Below the pieces are notes generated by a model. That model did no database searches. It was given only the letters and a program-made list of their open reading frames with translations, and had not been told where the DNA came from. Source: Macrotrachela quadricornifera (taxonomy: Eukaryota > Rotifera > Eurotatoria > Philodinida > Philodinidae). Taken from it: a DNA stretch of 64,000 nucleotides. The stretch is from positions 206,008 through 270,007 of the forward strand of contig JAJEKB010021543.1 in assembly GCA_022393335.1 (NCBI GenBank), read 5' to 3'. Of this stretch, positions 11,715 to 22,546 are shown one piece after another (position 1 is the stretch's first letter; the number at the start of each line of letters is the position of its first letter). The position numbers and the translations under genes were made by a program.

Positions 11715-12510
11715 ACGTATACTTTCTATAAAAATTATCATTATATTTGTAACAATTTGATAAAATAATTATATTTGAACGATAAGAGTTCAATTAGCAT
11801 GATATTTAATATGTCCTTAAAATAGATTTAAGGAATATCTAACAAAATAATTCTTAGAAATATGAGTCTTTGAGGTACATGTAGACATATTTCGCATTAA
11901 GCAATTATGAAAGAGATCTTTAAAAAGAAACATAGTGCTGAAACTGCGGATGTTGCATTATATCATCACAAAATTTGCTAGAAATATTATAGAGCGTAGG
12001 ACTTTTAATCGTAAGAAAATATTCTTTTTCTTATTGCCGATCTTTAAAATCAAAATTTATGTGAGATAAAAAAAAACCGACTTTGACATATCATAATCAA
12101 AATATATATGATAAAAACTTATTATCATATTGTCCACCAGGTATGTTTATCTCTTTTTTAAGTAAAGAAACATGTTAGAAGGATAATGATAAGCAAGCAA
12201 AACAATAAAAAAGTGCAAGTGAATAATAATGTACGTTACGAATGAAATTTATCATATAGACGTAAATGTGTTTATAATGTGGACTGACCTCTTAACAATA
12301 AATATAATGTGCATTTAATGAAGAAACGTGGTGAGATAATTTTCATATTTTTTTTTTAAAAATAAAATCTTCTTACGTAGGTCATTATTATCTTTTTATT
12401 CTTTCTTTTCTAACCTCAGAATATTAAAAATGAAAAGAATGATATACTTTGTATTTTAATAAAAAGAAAATATTTAAAATATTATCTATTCTATATTAAT
12501 ATTTAGATTT
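11715..12510. other. Intergenic, nothing recognised
   Basis: AT-rich upstream region of the ZIP-like gene. No RNA gene or open frame is supported. Confidence 0.5.
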
Positions 12511-13661
12511 ATGGCCATTAATCTTTATTATTTATTGATTTTGATCATTATAATTCTTCCTATTAAATGTAATACTAATTTATATTCAGTATTAAATAAT
12601 GATAATGGACATATACATGAACCTTCAGTATACAAATATTCTCAACAAGGCAATATAAAACAATTTATTAATATGAAGAATTTTATTTTAAATAATAATA
12701 ATATATTCTTATCGATTATATTAATAAATATAATTCCTATAATAATAATAATATTTTTTTTAATTCCAATAACAATTCTTCGACGATATCAATATTTATT
12801 AATAATTTTTCTTAGTTTTTCATCAGGTGGTTTAATGGCAGATGTTTTTCTTCGATTATTTCCATATATAATTCAATCATATAGTGATATAATTATAAGT
12901 CAAAATCAATCTCATGTTCATCATCATCATCATCAACAACATGATAATACTGTTGGTTTATTTATTCTCATGGGTATTTTTCTTTCATTTATTATTGAAA
13001 AATTCTATCGATATATTCAAAGTATGTTTTTATATTAAATAATATTTCTATAATAAAAAACGAAAATTTTTTCTTTTATTTTAAAGATAATGAAAAAATC
13101 AATGATACATCATCAGCAATGAATTCAACTAATATTTTAGCTTATCTATTTTTATTTGTAAATCTTTTATATAATTATACAAATAATTTAATACAATCAA
13201 AAATTAGTAAAATTATTTTTTATATAAAAATTAAATCAATATTTATTAATGTTTTTTTTTAATTAAGATTTAACTAATGTTATTTATGAAATATTACACG
13301 TATTCTATGGTTATGCAATTTTAATTTATAGTGGATGGACGACACCTAAGGTATATAAATTTAATAATTAATTTTAAAAAAAAGATTTATATTTTAGGCA
13401 ATGCAATATCAATTATTAATAAAATTAATTAGTATAATTCTTTGTTTAGTTAATTTACAATTTCAATCAAATCTTCTATTACAATTATGGGCAAATCAAA
13501 TATTTTTACCAATAATTGCTGGTATATTTATTTATATTTCAACAGTACATATTATTCCAAAAGTAATTGAAACTAATAATGGAAATAAAGAAACATTTTT
13601 TAAAATTTTTGCTTGTATTAGTAGTGTATTTATAATATTTAAATTAAAAAATTATGAATAA
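12511..13661 (+). CDS. ZIP (SLC39)-family membrane protein lacking metal ligands (4 exons)
   Basis: Exons 12511-13021, 13087-13206, 13268-13350 and 13398-13661 join in frame with GT-AG introns of 65, 61 and 47 bp, giving 325 residues. An N-terminal signal-like segment and the SLC39A7/A13 order of membrane helices are visible: SSGGLMADVFLRLFPYII (TM2), a His-rich loop (HVHHHHHQQH), GLFILMGIFLSFIIEKF (TM3), NLLYNYTNNL (TM4), YEILHVFYGYAILIYSG (TM5), KAMQYQL, and a TM7-like IFIYISTVHIIP. Active ZIPs have His/Asp/Glu ligands in TM2, TM4 (HNxxD) and TM5 (HExPHE). Here TM2 shows R and Y, TM4 shows YNYTN, and TM5 keeps only one E and one H. Zinc transport is therefore doubtful. The frame is intact, so a non-transporting paralogue is inferred. 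Confidence 0.82.
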
Positions 13662-14140
13662 AAATATTTTTCTTATTGTTTATTTTATAACCAATCTCAT
13701 CGTGAAAATTTATAAATTGTAAGTTGAATTATTTATATGAAACAAAAAATGAAATCTTTGAGAGAGGAATTAATAATTATGAAATAGATTTTTACTAGCA
13801 ATAAATTTATTTTCTTGTAATTCATTTTCAAAATTTTTTTTTCCTAAAATATTCTTGATTAATATTATTCTATTCTTTTTTAATATCATGAACTATGCGA
13901 ATAAAAATGTCGTAGCAATGATTTGTTACAGTCAATAAATGAAGAAAACATTTCGTATTTGATCAATAAAAATTCATGGCATAGTAGTTGAGTAATTACA
14001 TAATATTCTGACTCACCACTGACAAATATATGACTATTTAAAGTGTGATAAAAATGCATTAGTATTGATTTGTGTTTATCTTTTTCAGTTTCATTCAGTC
14101 GAATTCTTTTATTTAGAATAAATTTTTTTTTATATTTCAA
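13662..14140. other. Intergenic spacer
   Basis: AT-rich spacer between two plus-strand genes. The 100-codon minus-strand frame at 13886-14188 overlaps the start of the downstream gene and looks like chance. Confidence 0.5.
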
Positions 14141-15112
14141 ATGATGGCAACTAATTTTGATTGGAATACTAACAATAAGTTTCATCAATTCAACACAGAA
14201 ACTTTAAATTCAGACCGTTTTTTTGTTAATGGACGTTTACAAATGGTATTCGATATGGAAACGGGTGATATGGATGATTTTGTTACCCTACTTTTTCTAC
14301 TTGGTCATCCATTAGTTAATCTCAAAGCTGTTACTGTAGTGCCTGGAACCCCTGATCAAATCGGCTTCATTCGTCATGTACTATCATTCTTCGATCGTGC
14401 TAATCTACCTCTTGGTGTATTCGATATGAATGCCAAACGTTCTCTTTCTAACTTTCATTATAAAGTATATGATGTAGCATCTATACGAGAATCTCGAGAA
14501 GCATTAGTTGGATCCGATGTATTACTGACTCATTGCGATGAACAGACAATTCTCGTGTGTGGAGGACCATTGAGTAATGTTGGTAAAGCTATTCAAACTG
14601 GAAAATTCAAAGTTGGTCGATTAGTTGTTCAAGGTGGTTTTGCAGGTGATAATATTGTGCCTCAAAAAAAACGAATAAATAGATTTAACGGACGAATTAC
14701 TTGTTCAGCATTCAATTTGGATAATGACGTCGAATCAACCTTGACAGTATTACAAGATAAAAATATTGGAGAGAAATTTTTCGTTTCGAAGAATGTTTGT
14801 CACAGAGTACATTACACAAGAGATACTCACAAAGAGCTTCAACCGATCAAAGACCGAAGTCTATCGTTGAAAGAGATTCATCGTGTTATGGGAATCTATC
14901 TCCGTCGATCAGATATATATGGCAAAGTATTTCATGATCCTTTAACAGCTTGTTGTGCAATTGATCCGACAATTGGTGAATGGCGAGATGTTGAACTGTA
15001 TTTGGATGAGAAAACGAAAGAATGGGGATCAAGAATAGTTGATCAACCTAATGTAAAAATTATTGTGGATTATAACCGATCCAAATTCCTTAAGACTCTT
15101 TTTGCTTACTGA
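14141..15112 (+). CDS. Nucleoside hydrolase-like (IUNH) protein
   Basis: An intronless 323-residue frame of the inosine-uridine nucleoside hydrolase superfamily, whose members cleave the N-glycosidic bond of nucleosides. The N-terminal metal-binding signature is present as FDMETGDMDDF (Asp38, Asp43, Asp45, Asp46), a variant of the classic DxDxGxDD with one extra residue. It is followed by LGHPLVNLKAVTVVPGTP, a central CGGPLSNVGKA, QGGFAGDN, an FNLDND segment and the C-terminal HDPLTACCAID that supplies a further metal ligand. No signal peptide is seen. The intronless structure and the DMETGD-type signature suggest bacterial ancestry, which is an inference. The start could be Met1 or Met2. Confidence 0.85.
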   Translation: MMATNFDWNTNNKFHQFNTETLNSDRFFVNGRLQMVFDMETGDMDDFVTLLFLLGHPLVNLKAVTVVPGTPDQIGFIRHVLSFFDRANLPLGVFDMNAKRSLSNFHYKVYDVASIRESREALVGSDVLLTHCDEQTILVCGGPLSNVGKAIQTGKFKVGRLVVQGGFAGDNIVPQKKRINRFNGRITCSAFNLDNDVESTLTVLQDKNIGEKFFVSKNVCHRVHYTRDTHKELQPIKDRSLSLKEIHRVMGIYLRRSDIYGKVFHDPLTACCAIDPTIGEWRDVELYLDEKTKEWGSRIVDQPNVKIIVDYNRSKFLKTLFAY

Positions 15113-16497
15113 AAATAGAAAAGATTTCATTCGTTGTGTTGATTATACAAAAGAATTACTAAGAATTTTACTGTATTCTTTTTTTTTCTACTAAATTTCT
15201 ATTACGATATAATTATTAAATATAGAGTAAAACTTTTAAATAAAACCAACAAAAAGAACTATATTATGTGCCTTATCAACGTTTACTTGTACTAATATCT
15301 GCAGAACAAAGTTCAAGCATGACACACATGAGTAATTTGATAAAAATTATGAAAAAAAATTCAACGGAGCATCTGATAATTATAAGACAGCTAATATCTA
15401 TTACATGTGAGGAATGATCAAGACAAACCAGAAAGAATACTCAATTAGAGTATTCTAACATTGATATTTTTAATAACAATATTGTCCAGATATATTTCAA
15501 GATAGATAATTATTTGAAAACTTTTTCGTGCTTTAAACGTGCTATTCATTTTGGAATACTTTCATTACTTAGAAATCATCAAGATTTACAAGTATATAAG
15601 AAAGAACGTTGAATTGGTGAAACGTTATTATAAATGATTTAAAAAAAGACAAGAAAAAAATATTTAACTAATTGCACGATACTTGCTTGTACAGAAAAAT
15701 TCTGTCTTTTTAATAATATAAACTGACCATACCCATCAATGAGATAACCAACACATGTATATGTATGGCAAACAGATTCATGTTTAAAAAAATGATAAAG
15801 ACAATTTTAATGATTAAATAAATTATGTTTATATAAGTAACATCAACTGACGCAGTGCTCTATATATTGTTCCTATTTTATTTAAAAACAAATATTATGT
15901 ATTAGTATTTCTGGAACATGGATATCTCATTCTGTTCTCTAATTATCTTTAATATATATTAAATAAAAATTTCGAATAATTTCCTGATATAATTAAACCA
16001 TTAAAAAAACTATAATAGAAAGAAAATATGCCCTGACATTAAGTTTTACCCGCAAAGAATTGAATTTAATCAAAAAAAAAATTTATAAAATTACTCAAAT
16101 CTTCAGTAAACAATTTGTATTTTTTTCTTATTTTTAGATAAATGATATGTAACAAAAAAATGAGTATTTTTCAACAGTAGTTTTTATTATTATCTAACAA
16201 TCAATCATTATTAATTAATAATTATTTGATATGAAACCGAATAAAATATTATATTTTTCGCCACATTTACGCAGTGATAAATCGTTTCTATGCTTCTTAT
16301 CATAATTCATTGTATTTTTTCGTGTAAGAAATAAGTTCCTCTCGTAATATCTTTCTTTTCTTCATATACATAACATTCGAATCATGCATCAAAAACAACC
16401 TTAGAGTGCATCAAAAAAAAAAAAGAATGTATATTAAAAATAGGTCATAAAACGCATCACGTGTATAAAGATTAGAGAGTTAAAAAACATTCGAACG
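15113..16497. other. Intergenic, nothing recognised
   Basis: AT-rich sequence without a supported gene or clear repeat. Confidence 0.5.
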
Positions 16498-17311
16498 GAT
16501 GCCCATGAATAAATGATGAATCTGTCAGTATTTTGGAAATATTTTTATCGAATAATGATGTATGTAATTGATTCTTTTTCAAAAGATAGACTGTGAAATT
16601 CTTCACAAAACCTTATGAAAAGAGTTGTTATAATGAATAAATATAGAATTATGTTCGATTAATACTATAATCTTCTAATATGATCCATTTTTGTATTAGG
16701 GATTTTGTGCCATTCTTTTGACCGAGTATAAAGAAACTAAATAGGCTATTTTTAGTCCATGCAAAGTTTCATCAGTTCAACAACTATCGTTTGATGAGGT
16801 ATTATCAATAGATTCGAACAAAATATTTTCTTTGTTTTTCTTATGTTCAATTAAAAATTATTAAACATTTAGATACGAGAAGAATATTGTCAAGTGTTTT
16901 CTCCAATGCCCGAGGTGCGTAATAGGAACAACTGGTGGCACCAACTTATTTGTTGTAGAAAATTGACCGATGGAATCTCGAAATCGTATTTAAATATGTT
17001 TCTTTTGACCTTCGTAAGAAAGAATAGATTTGAAAACAGCGAAAACTTGTATTAGAACAAGGTTTCATATCTGTTTTGCGAGACAGAATGCAATCATTAA
17101 TTTATAGGAATACGTATTTGAAAGTAAACCATTTCAGAGTATTGTAGTATTAAACAGACGTAATCCTTTAGTTATTCATTGAAATAGCTCTTTTCATAAG
17201 GTTTTATAGAGAATTTCATGGGCTATCTTTTAAAAAAGATTAAGTGTATACATCACAATTAGATAGAAATATTCGCAAAATATAGAGAGATTCATTTATT
17301 TTCGACCACCC
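16498..17311. mobile_element. Palindromic MITE-like element
   Basis: The ends GGATGCCCATGAATAAATGA (left) and the inverse of TTCATTTATTTTCGACCACCC (right) match. Inner arms also pair: AAAGATAGACTGTGAAATTC plus CACAAAACCTTATGAAAAGA at about 16582-16625 is inverted at about 17185-17240. The arms are over 100 bp each around a 500-bp centre without coding capacity. The same sub-terminal motif occurs at 18790-18825 in the next element, so the two are related. Confidence 0.75.
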
Positions 17312-17686
17312 ATTATTTATGTTTACATGATAGAGGATTAGAGAGTAAGAGAGACTACAAAATAAAGAAATATTCACATTATAGAGAACGATATTTTTTT
17401 CGAAGAGAAGCCTTACATTAATTTTGAGAGTATTCACTAACAGAAATTTTTTTCTATAATGAATAACATAAAAATAAAGGATGGCCGAGTTTTATTGATA
17501 GTATTTATTTGTTTAATGCAGTATTGAGTGTATCATTGCATGATTGTTTACACTACTTTCTTTTGATTTTTCTTTATTTTTAAATGAATGATATTTTTTT
17601 TTCTCTTTTATTATGTACTTTTCACAGTTATTAATAAAACTACGTTTTGATCATTTGTCACTACATTGGAATATTACTGTCGAATT
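17312..17686. other. Upstream region of the RNase H gene
   Basis: AT-rich, no gene. The frame of the downstream gene is open to 17666, but the first ATG is at 17687. Confidence 0.5.
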
Positions 17687-18577
17687 ATGAATATACTTAT
17701 ACTATATGTAAATTTATCGCAAAATGAACACAATCAAGATTTAAACTCTTTCATGGAAGATTTATTCATTATTCTTATTACATTTTTTATTCATGCATTT
17801 ATTATCTTCTGTATTTTTAAACAATGTATAAAAAGACAAATCATTCATAATGATAAGTGTATATCCAGACAGGAACTTAAATTATCTAAGCCATTTGATC
17901 AAAATCCTATTAATGTTCAACTTCCTACTATAGATATTTCATATAATGAAATACCTAATAAATCATGTTCATTTCCTGCAGCAAACTCTCGTACTATCTC
18001 CATGAATATTAGTAATATCTCTACAATGCCATCAAAAGAAATAGTGAAAATCAATAATCAAATTATTCCATCAATAGATCGACGAGAATTAATATGTTAT
18101 ACTGATGGTAGTTATTCTCCTTTTATGCAAATTGGTCATTCAGGTTTTCGAGGTTCAGATGGATCAAGTACAGTACATTGTTATACACCTCGATGTCCAA
18201 GAAATGGTAGTACTGAAAGTGAAGTAGATGCTGTTTCTCTTGCCATTCAATATGCTGCAAGAAATTATTACAATACATTAATTATACGTACGGATAATAG
18301 TAAAGTTGAACAACTTCTTTGTCGACCTAAAATCAAGGATAATTATGAATATCCTATTTTTTGTCAAATTTTGAATAAATATCGACAACAAAATAAGAAC
18401 AATATTATTCGAGTAGAACGTGTTCGTGGACATACAAGACGTCATGAACAAACTCATTGTGAAATAAAACGTGAATTTGCTAAAATTGATCGATTAGTTC
18501 GTAAAAAAAATCGTCAATATATTCGTCAACAACGAATTGAATATGAACAATTTTATTTATATTGTGTATCAATATGA
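17687..18577 (+). CDS. Membrane-anchored RNase H-fold protein
   Basis: An intronless 296-residue protein (first ATG at 17687). Residues about 24-45 form one strongly hydrophobic helix (FIILITFFIHAFIIFCIF) followed by basic residues, then a low-complexity linker to about 130. The C-terminal domain is RNase H type 1: CYTDGSYS with Asp140, Glu177/Glu179 in STESEVDAV, Asp203 in IRTDNSKV, His249 in RGHTRRH, and Asp268 in KIDRLVRKK. All four acidic catalytic positions and the histidine are present, so hydrolysis of RNA in RNA:DNA hybrids is plausible. No hybrid-binding domain and no reverse transcriptase are adjacent. Membrane tethering is unusual for RNase H1. The physiological role is unknown. 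Confidence 0.8.
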   Translation: MNILILYVNLSQNEHNQDLNSFMEDLFIILITFFIHAFIIFCIFKQCIKRQIIHNDKCISRQELKLSKPFDQNPINVQLPTIDISYNEIPNKSCSFPAANSRTISMNISNISTMPSKEIVKINNQIIPSIDRRELICYTDGSYSPFMQIGHSGFRGSDGSSTVHCYTPRCPRNGSTESEVDAVSLAIQYAARNYYNTLIIRTDNSKVEQLLCRPKIKDNYEYPIFCQILNKYRQQNKNNIIRVERVRGHTRRHEQTHCEIKREFAKIDRLVRKKNRQYIRQQRIEYEQFYLYCVSI

Positions 18578-18704
18578 TATTTTTACATTTTATTGATGTA
18601 GAGTAAATCGATACTTTTGTTATTTTTAATTAATTTAATTAAATTCATGTTAATGTGATAAAATAAAATTTATTCAACTGATCTTTTTAAAAATATTTTC
18701 TAAT

Positions 18705-19499
18705 GGGTGATCCAGGATAAATAAACCACTTAGTATTTTAGAAATTTTGTTCCTTATTTATTCTTACAATTGAGAAACTTTTCTTACCAAAGGATAGAGC
18801 GTGAAATTCTCTACAAAACCATATACTTTTAAAATGCGAACCTATTTAAAAAATATTGGAAAAAATATGAAAAGTAAAAACATATAATATGCTCTACTTT
18901 CTAACTAGTTAGGCATAATGAATGACCATACTTTTGATGTAACTTTTATCACTTAACTATATTGAAAATACAAATCATACAAAAAGGTGCAGTATGAAAA
19001 GCTGTGCAATTTACATAAGACCAATTCTTTAATAGTTGCAACTTTTGTTATCATCTTATATGTTTTATTACAAAGAAATAAAATACGCCATAATATGCCG
19101 CATGAAAAGCTCTATAATTTATCAAGAACAACCATAAGAAAATAAGATGAAAGATAAATAAATCCGTCATACACTTTAAAAAATTTCATTTCCACGCGGT
19201 CAAAATCTAATTGCTCAAAGTTATGTCCATTTTGAGAACAAAAAGTGCAATTATTAAAGAATCAGTTTTATGTAAATTGTACAGCTTTTCACGCTGTATC
19301 TCGTCATATGTTTTGTTTTTTAAATACATTCAAATAAGTAATGAAAATTTGGAATATAAAGTATGATCATTCATTATGTCTAACTAGTTAGAAAGTAGAG
19401 CATATTATATGTTTTTACTTTTCATTTTTTTTCAAATATTTTTAAAATAGGTTATCATTTTAAAAGTATACTAAATGGTTTATTTATCTTAGGACATCC
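18705..19499. mobile_element. Long palindromic MITE-like element
   Basis: The left end GGGTGATCCAGGATAAATAA is matched by the inverse of TTATTTATCTTAGGACATCC at the right. A second arm block is nearly perfect: ACATATAATATGCTCTACTT plus TCTAACTAGTTAG with CATAATGAATG at 18880-18925, inverted at 19365-19415. Nested inside are TGCAGTATGAAAAGCTGTGC (about 18988) and its inverse near 19275-19295, the sub-terminal block shared with other elements in this window. There is no coding capacity. Confidence 0.85.
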
Positions 19500-20140
19500 G
19501 TTAAAAGAGTAAAATTAGATTATCTCTTGTTTTCTTAAGTTATGATGCATCAAATATCAAGCAAGGTCAATGTGTATACAGTAAATAATTGCTTGTAATT
19601 ATTTTTTTTTGCAAATCAAGAATTTTATTTTAAACTAAGATAAGAAACTTAGGAATTTTATTTATTATCTATTTAAAATAAATACTAAAAAAAGAAGAAG
19701 AGTGACATAAGAATGTGACCTTCTCATTTGAAGTCAGAATAGGGTCACATATTATTTAATAATTTAAAATTCCTGCCGAATAAACTTAGTCGATTCAAGA
19801 TAATGATAATGTCAGGTCATGATTCATAACATCTCGATTAAAATGACATCTATTGTTTTTTTGAAAATATATTTTATTTAAAAAAAAATATATATTTTTT
19901 TTAAAATTATTTATTTTAATTTAAATATTTATTTTGATTTAAATTTAATAATAATAATTAAGAGAGGTTTATTTAGAGGTCTATAATTGGTTGTATAAGG
20001 ACAAAATCCAAGATGAATATTCACTTCTATTGCTTGCTCTTCCTTTATTTGTTGATAAAACTCTCCATTCATTCTTTCTTCTTTCTTCGTGTGACCAGTG
20101 GTCGACTTTTCCCTCGAATCGTTCTTCATCAAAGATTAAT
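19500..20140. other. Upstream region of NF-YB gene
   Basis: AT-rich with homopolymer runs (about 19855-19945). No gene. The reading frame upstream of 20141 is open back to 19991 but begins at a TTG and contains no ATG. Confidence 0.5.
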
Positions 20141-21236
20141 ATGGATTCCGATAATGATTCTACTAATTCTAATGATGGTCCAATTCATCGTCGACGTACA
20201 CAAGGTACTCGTCCACCACCACCAACATCTCATCAAAATAATTCTATGCATCGAATGACAGCTAGTAATCCTAATGTTGATCGTACATATCATCCAACAA
20301 AAGAAGATGCACCTTATTCTGATGATGATGAACTTGATGAGGAAGAAGATGAAGATGATGATGATCATCAACGTCGTCATCATCAACAATCAACATATCG
20401 TGGACGTGGTAGACCATCACAACAACAACATTTAATGGATAATTCATATGATGATGGAAATGAACATCATGATATACCAAGATATACAGGACCATTACGT
20501 GAACAAGATAGATTTTTACCTATTGCAAATGTTGCAAAAATAATGAAAAAAGGTGTACCTGAAAAAGGTAAAATTGCTAAAGATGCAAAAGAAACTATAC
20601 AAGAGTAAGTTTAAAAAAAACTTTTAATTAATTTAAAAAAATAGAAAAATCTTTTTTTCTCTTTTTAATTAAATAAATAGATGTGTTTCAGAATTTATTT
20701 CATTTATAACAAGTGAAGCATCAGATCGATGTCTTCAAGAAAAACGTAAAACAATTAATGGTGAAGATATTATTTTAGCAATGTTAACACTTGGTTTTGA
20801 TTCATATGTTGAACCATTACGAACATTTTTAGCAAAAGTACGTGATGCATCAAAATATGATCGTACAATGACAATGGGTGGAGAATTAACTGATGATTTA
20901 CGTATGCAAGTTGCTCAAGTACAAGTTAATCAAACACCTGGATCTATGGCTCAAGCACAAGTTGCTACAACTGTTCAAGTTCAACCACAAACAACAGGTA
21001 CTGCACCTCCATTATCTGGTCAAACAATAGCAACTAAACCAACTGGTGCAGCAGCTAATCCAAATGGACTTGAACCATATGGACATTCGGTAAGATAAAA
21101 TGATTTCTATATTTGATATAATATATATTCGAAACTATATCTTTTATTATTTTAGGTTCGTGTCGTAACTTGTATTAGAAATGATCAACCAGGTGAAAAT
21201 CCTAATTATGTGTATACAATTCAACCGTATCAATAA
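20141..21236 (+). CDS. NFYB: Nuclear transcription factor Y subunit beta (3 exons)
   Basis: Exons 20141-20604, 20681-21089 and 21156-21236 join in frame (GT-AG introns of 76 and 66 bp), giving 317 residues. NF-YB pairs with NF-YC through histone folds and, with NF-YA, binds CCAAT boxes. The histone-fold core runs from about residue 125: [39 protein letters not shown] across the first junction, [20 protein letters not shown], then [15 protein letters not shown]. The N-terminal tail is unusually long and acidic (runs of [14 protein letters not shown]). The C-terminal part is Gln/Thr/Pro-rich, as in animal NF-YB activation regions. The start is chosen as the first ATG in frame. Confidence 0.95.
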
Positions 21237-21460
21237 ATGAAAAAAAAATACAATTAAACATTTAAAAAAAAAAGGACAAGAACTATTTGTACATTGTTTT
21301 CTTTTTTCTTTTTTTTTGTGTCTTTATATGTACATTGTTTGTCTAACATTTATTATCAGTGTATTTGTGTATGTCTGTTCCTCGTTCTATTTTGCAACAA
21401 AAAAAAAAAAATCTTTACTAATGGGCAATTATTTCTACTTACAGATAAAATATTTCTTCT

Positions 21461-22546
21461 ATGGACGAGTTATCTTTAGTTATTCAATCAATAATTGATA
21501 ATGAATTGGATGATTTAATTCTTGATTTAGTTTATGATATACATTCAACACTTAAAGGAATACCTGAAGATCAACTTGAAATAAATAATAATGGAACTAA
21601 AACAAAACAGTTTTTAATTCCATTTTCACAATCCCAAACAACAGCTATTGAAAAACAAACATGTATTTGTCCTCATTGTGGTCAATCAAATATAATAGCT
21701 ATACGATTTGCTTATCATTTAGCGAAATGTCTCGGTGAGAGAAAGAACAAAAAAGAATATTTTCATCAGGTTTTCCTTTTTTTCTATTTAAAATAAAAAA
21801 CTTTCATGCAAAAAACAATGTTTTTTTTTTTTTTATTAAATTTTTCAAGGTGTTGGTCGACGTTCATCTCGTCAAGCGAAAAATCGTATTGTTGATCAAG
21901 TTATGACTATAACTGCTTCATCAGATGATAGTCGATCAAATGGTGATGAATTTCAAAATGGTGAAGGAAATAATTCTATACCAGAAGATGGAGGATCTTG
22001 TACAGGTTAAATTTTTATTTTCTATAAAAAGAAAAAATAATGAATTTTATTTTATTAGATTCAACATCAAGTTCAAGTAATAATCATCGTCGAATAATAA
22101 ATGAAGATCAAGAATATACAGGTGATTTTGATAATGATGATGAAGATGAAGATGAATGGAAACCAAGAAAGAAAAAACGAAAAACTACAACAATAAATAC
22201 AAATAAAAAAAAGAAAAAAAAAGAAGATATTATTGTTATATCACAACCCATTAATGAACTTGATTTTGATAATTGTATCATTCCACTTGATAAAGTTTGG
22301 TAAGATATTCAAATAAAAATTTTATTTGAAATTTTTCGATTTTTATTTTTTTTTAGTCCACAAACGCAACATACTGTGATTCCTATAGTTTCATCAACTA
22401 CGCCATCAAATGATGAAAATATTTATTTAAAAGATCAAGAAATATCATCTTCGAATTATTCTATTCGATCACCGCTCAATCTAGTAGAAGATGATCAAGC
22501 ATCAACAACATCAATAATTATGTTTCAAGAAGATAGTAAACGATAA
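21461..22546 (+). CDS. ATXN7L3: SAGA deubiquitinase-module subunit SGF11/ATXN7L3-like (4 exons)
   Basis: Exons 21461-21734, 21850-22005, 22059-22299 and 22357-22546 join in frame (286 residues; introns 115, 53 and 57 bp). SGF11/ATXN7L3 activates the USP22/Ubp8 H2B deubiquitinase in SAGA. An N-terminal helix (about residues 5-32, ELDDLILDLVYDIHSTLKG) would bind the DUB module. The SGF11 zinc finger follows: CICPHCGQSN with the ligand His and Cys in FAYHLAKCLG, then RRSSRQAKNR across the first junction, which is the family's nucleosome acidic-patch contact. The C-terminal half is acidic then very lysine-rich (KPRKKKRK). No SCA7 domain is evident. A TTACAG acceptor-like site ends at 21444, 16 nt before the ATG, only 224 bp after the NF-YB stop. 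Confidence 0.88.

Noticed and set aside
20271..20495. His/Asp-rich minus-strand frames opposite NF-YB exon 1
   Set aside because: They are shadows of the acidic and His-rich low-complexity codons on the plus strand.
21294..21498. Small hydrophobic frames between NF-YB and SGF11
   Set aside because: They lie in a T-rich 3' UTR/intergenic stretch, begin without good ATGs and overlap each other.
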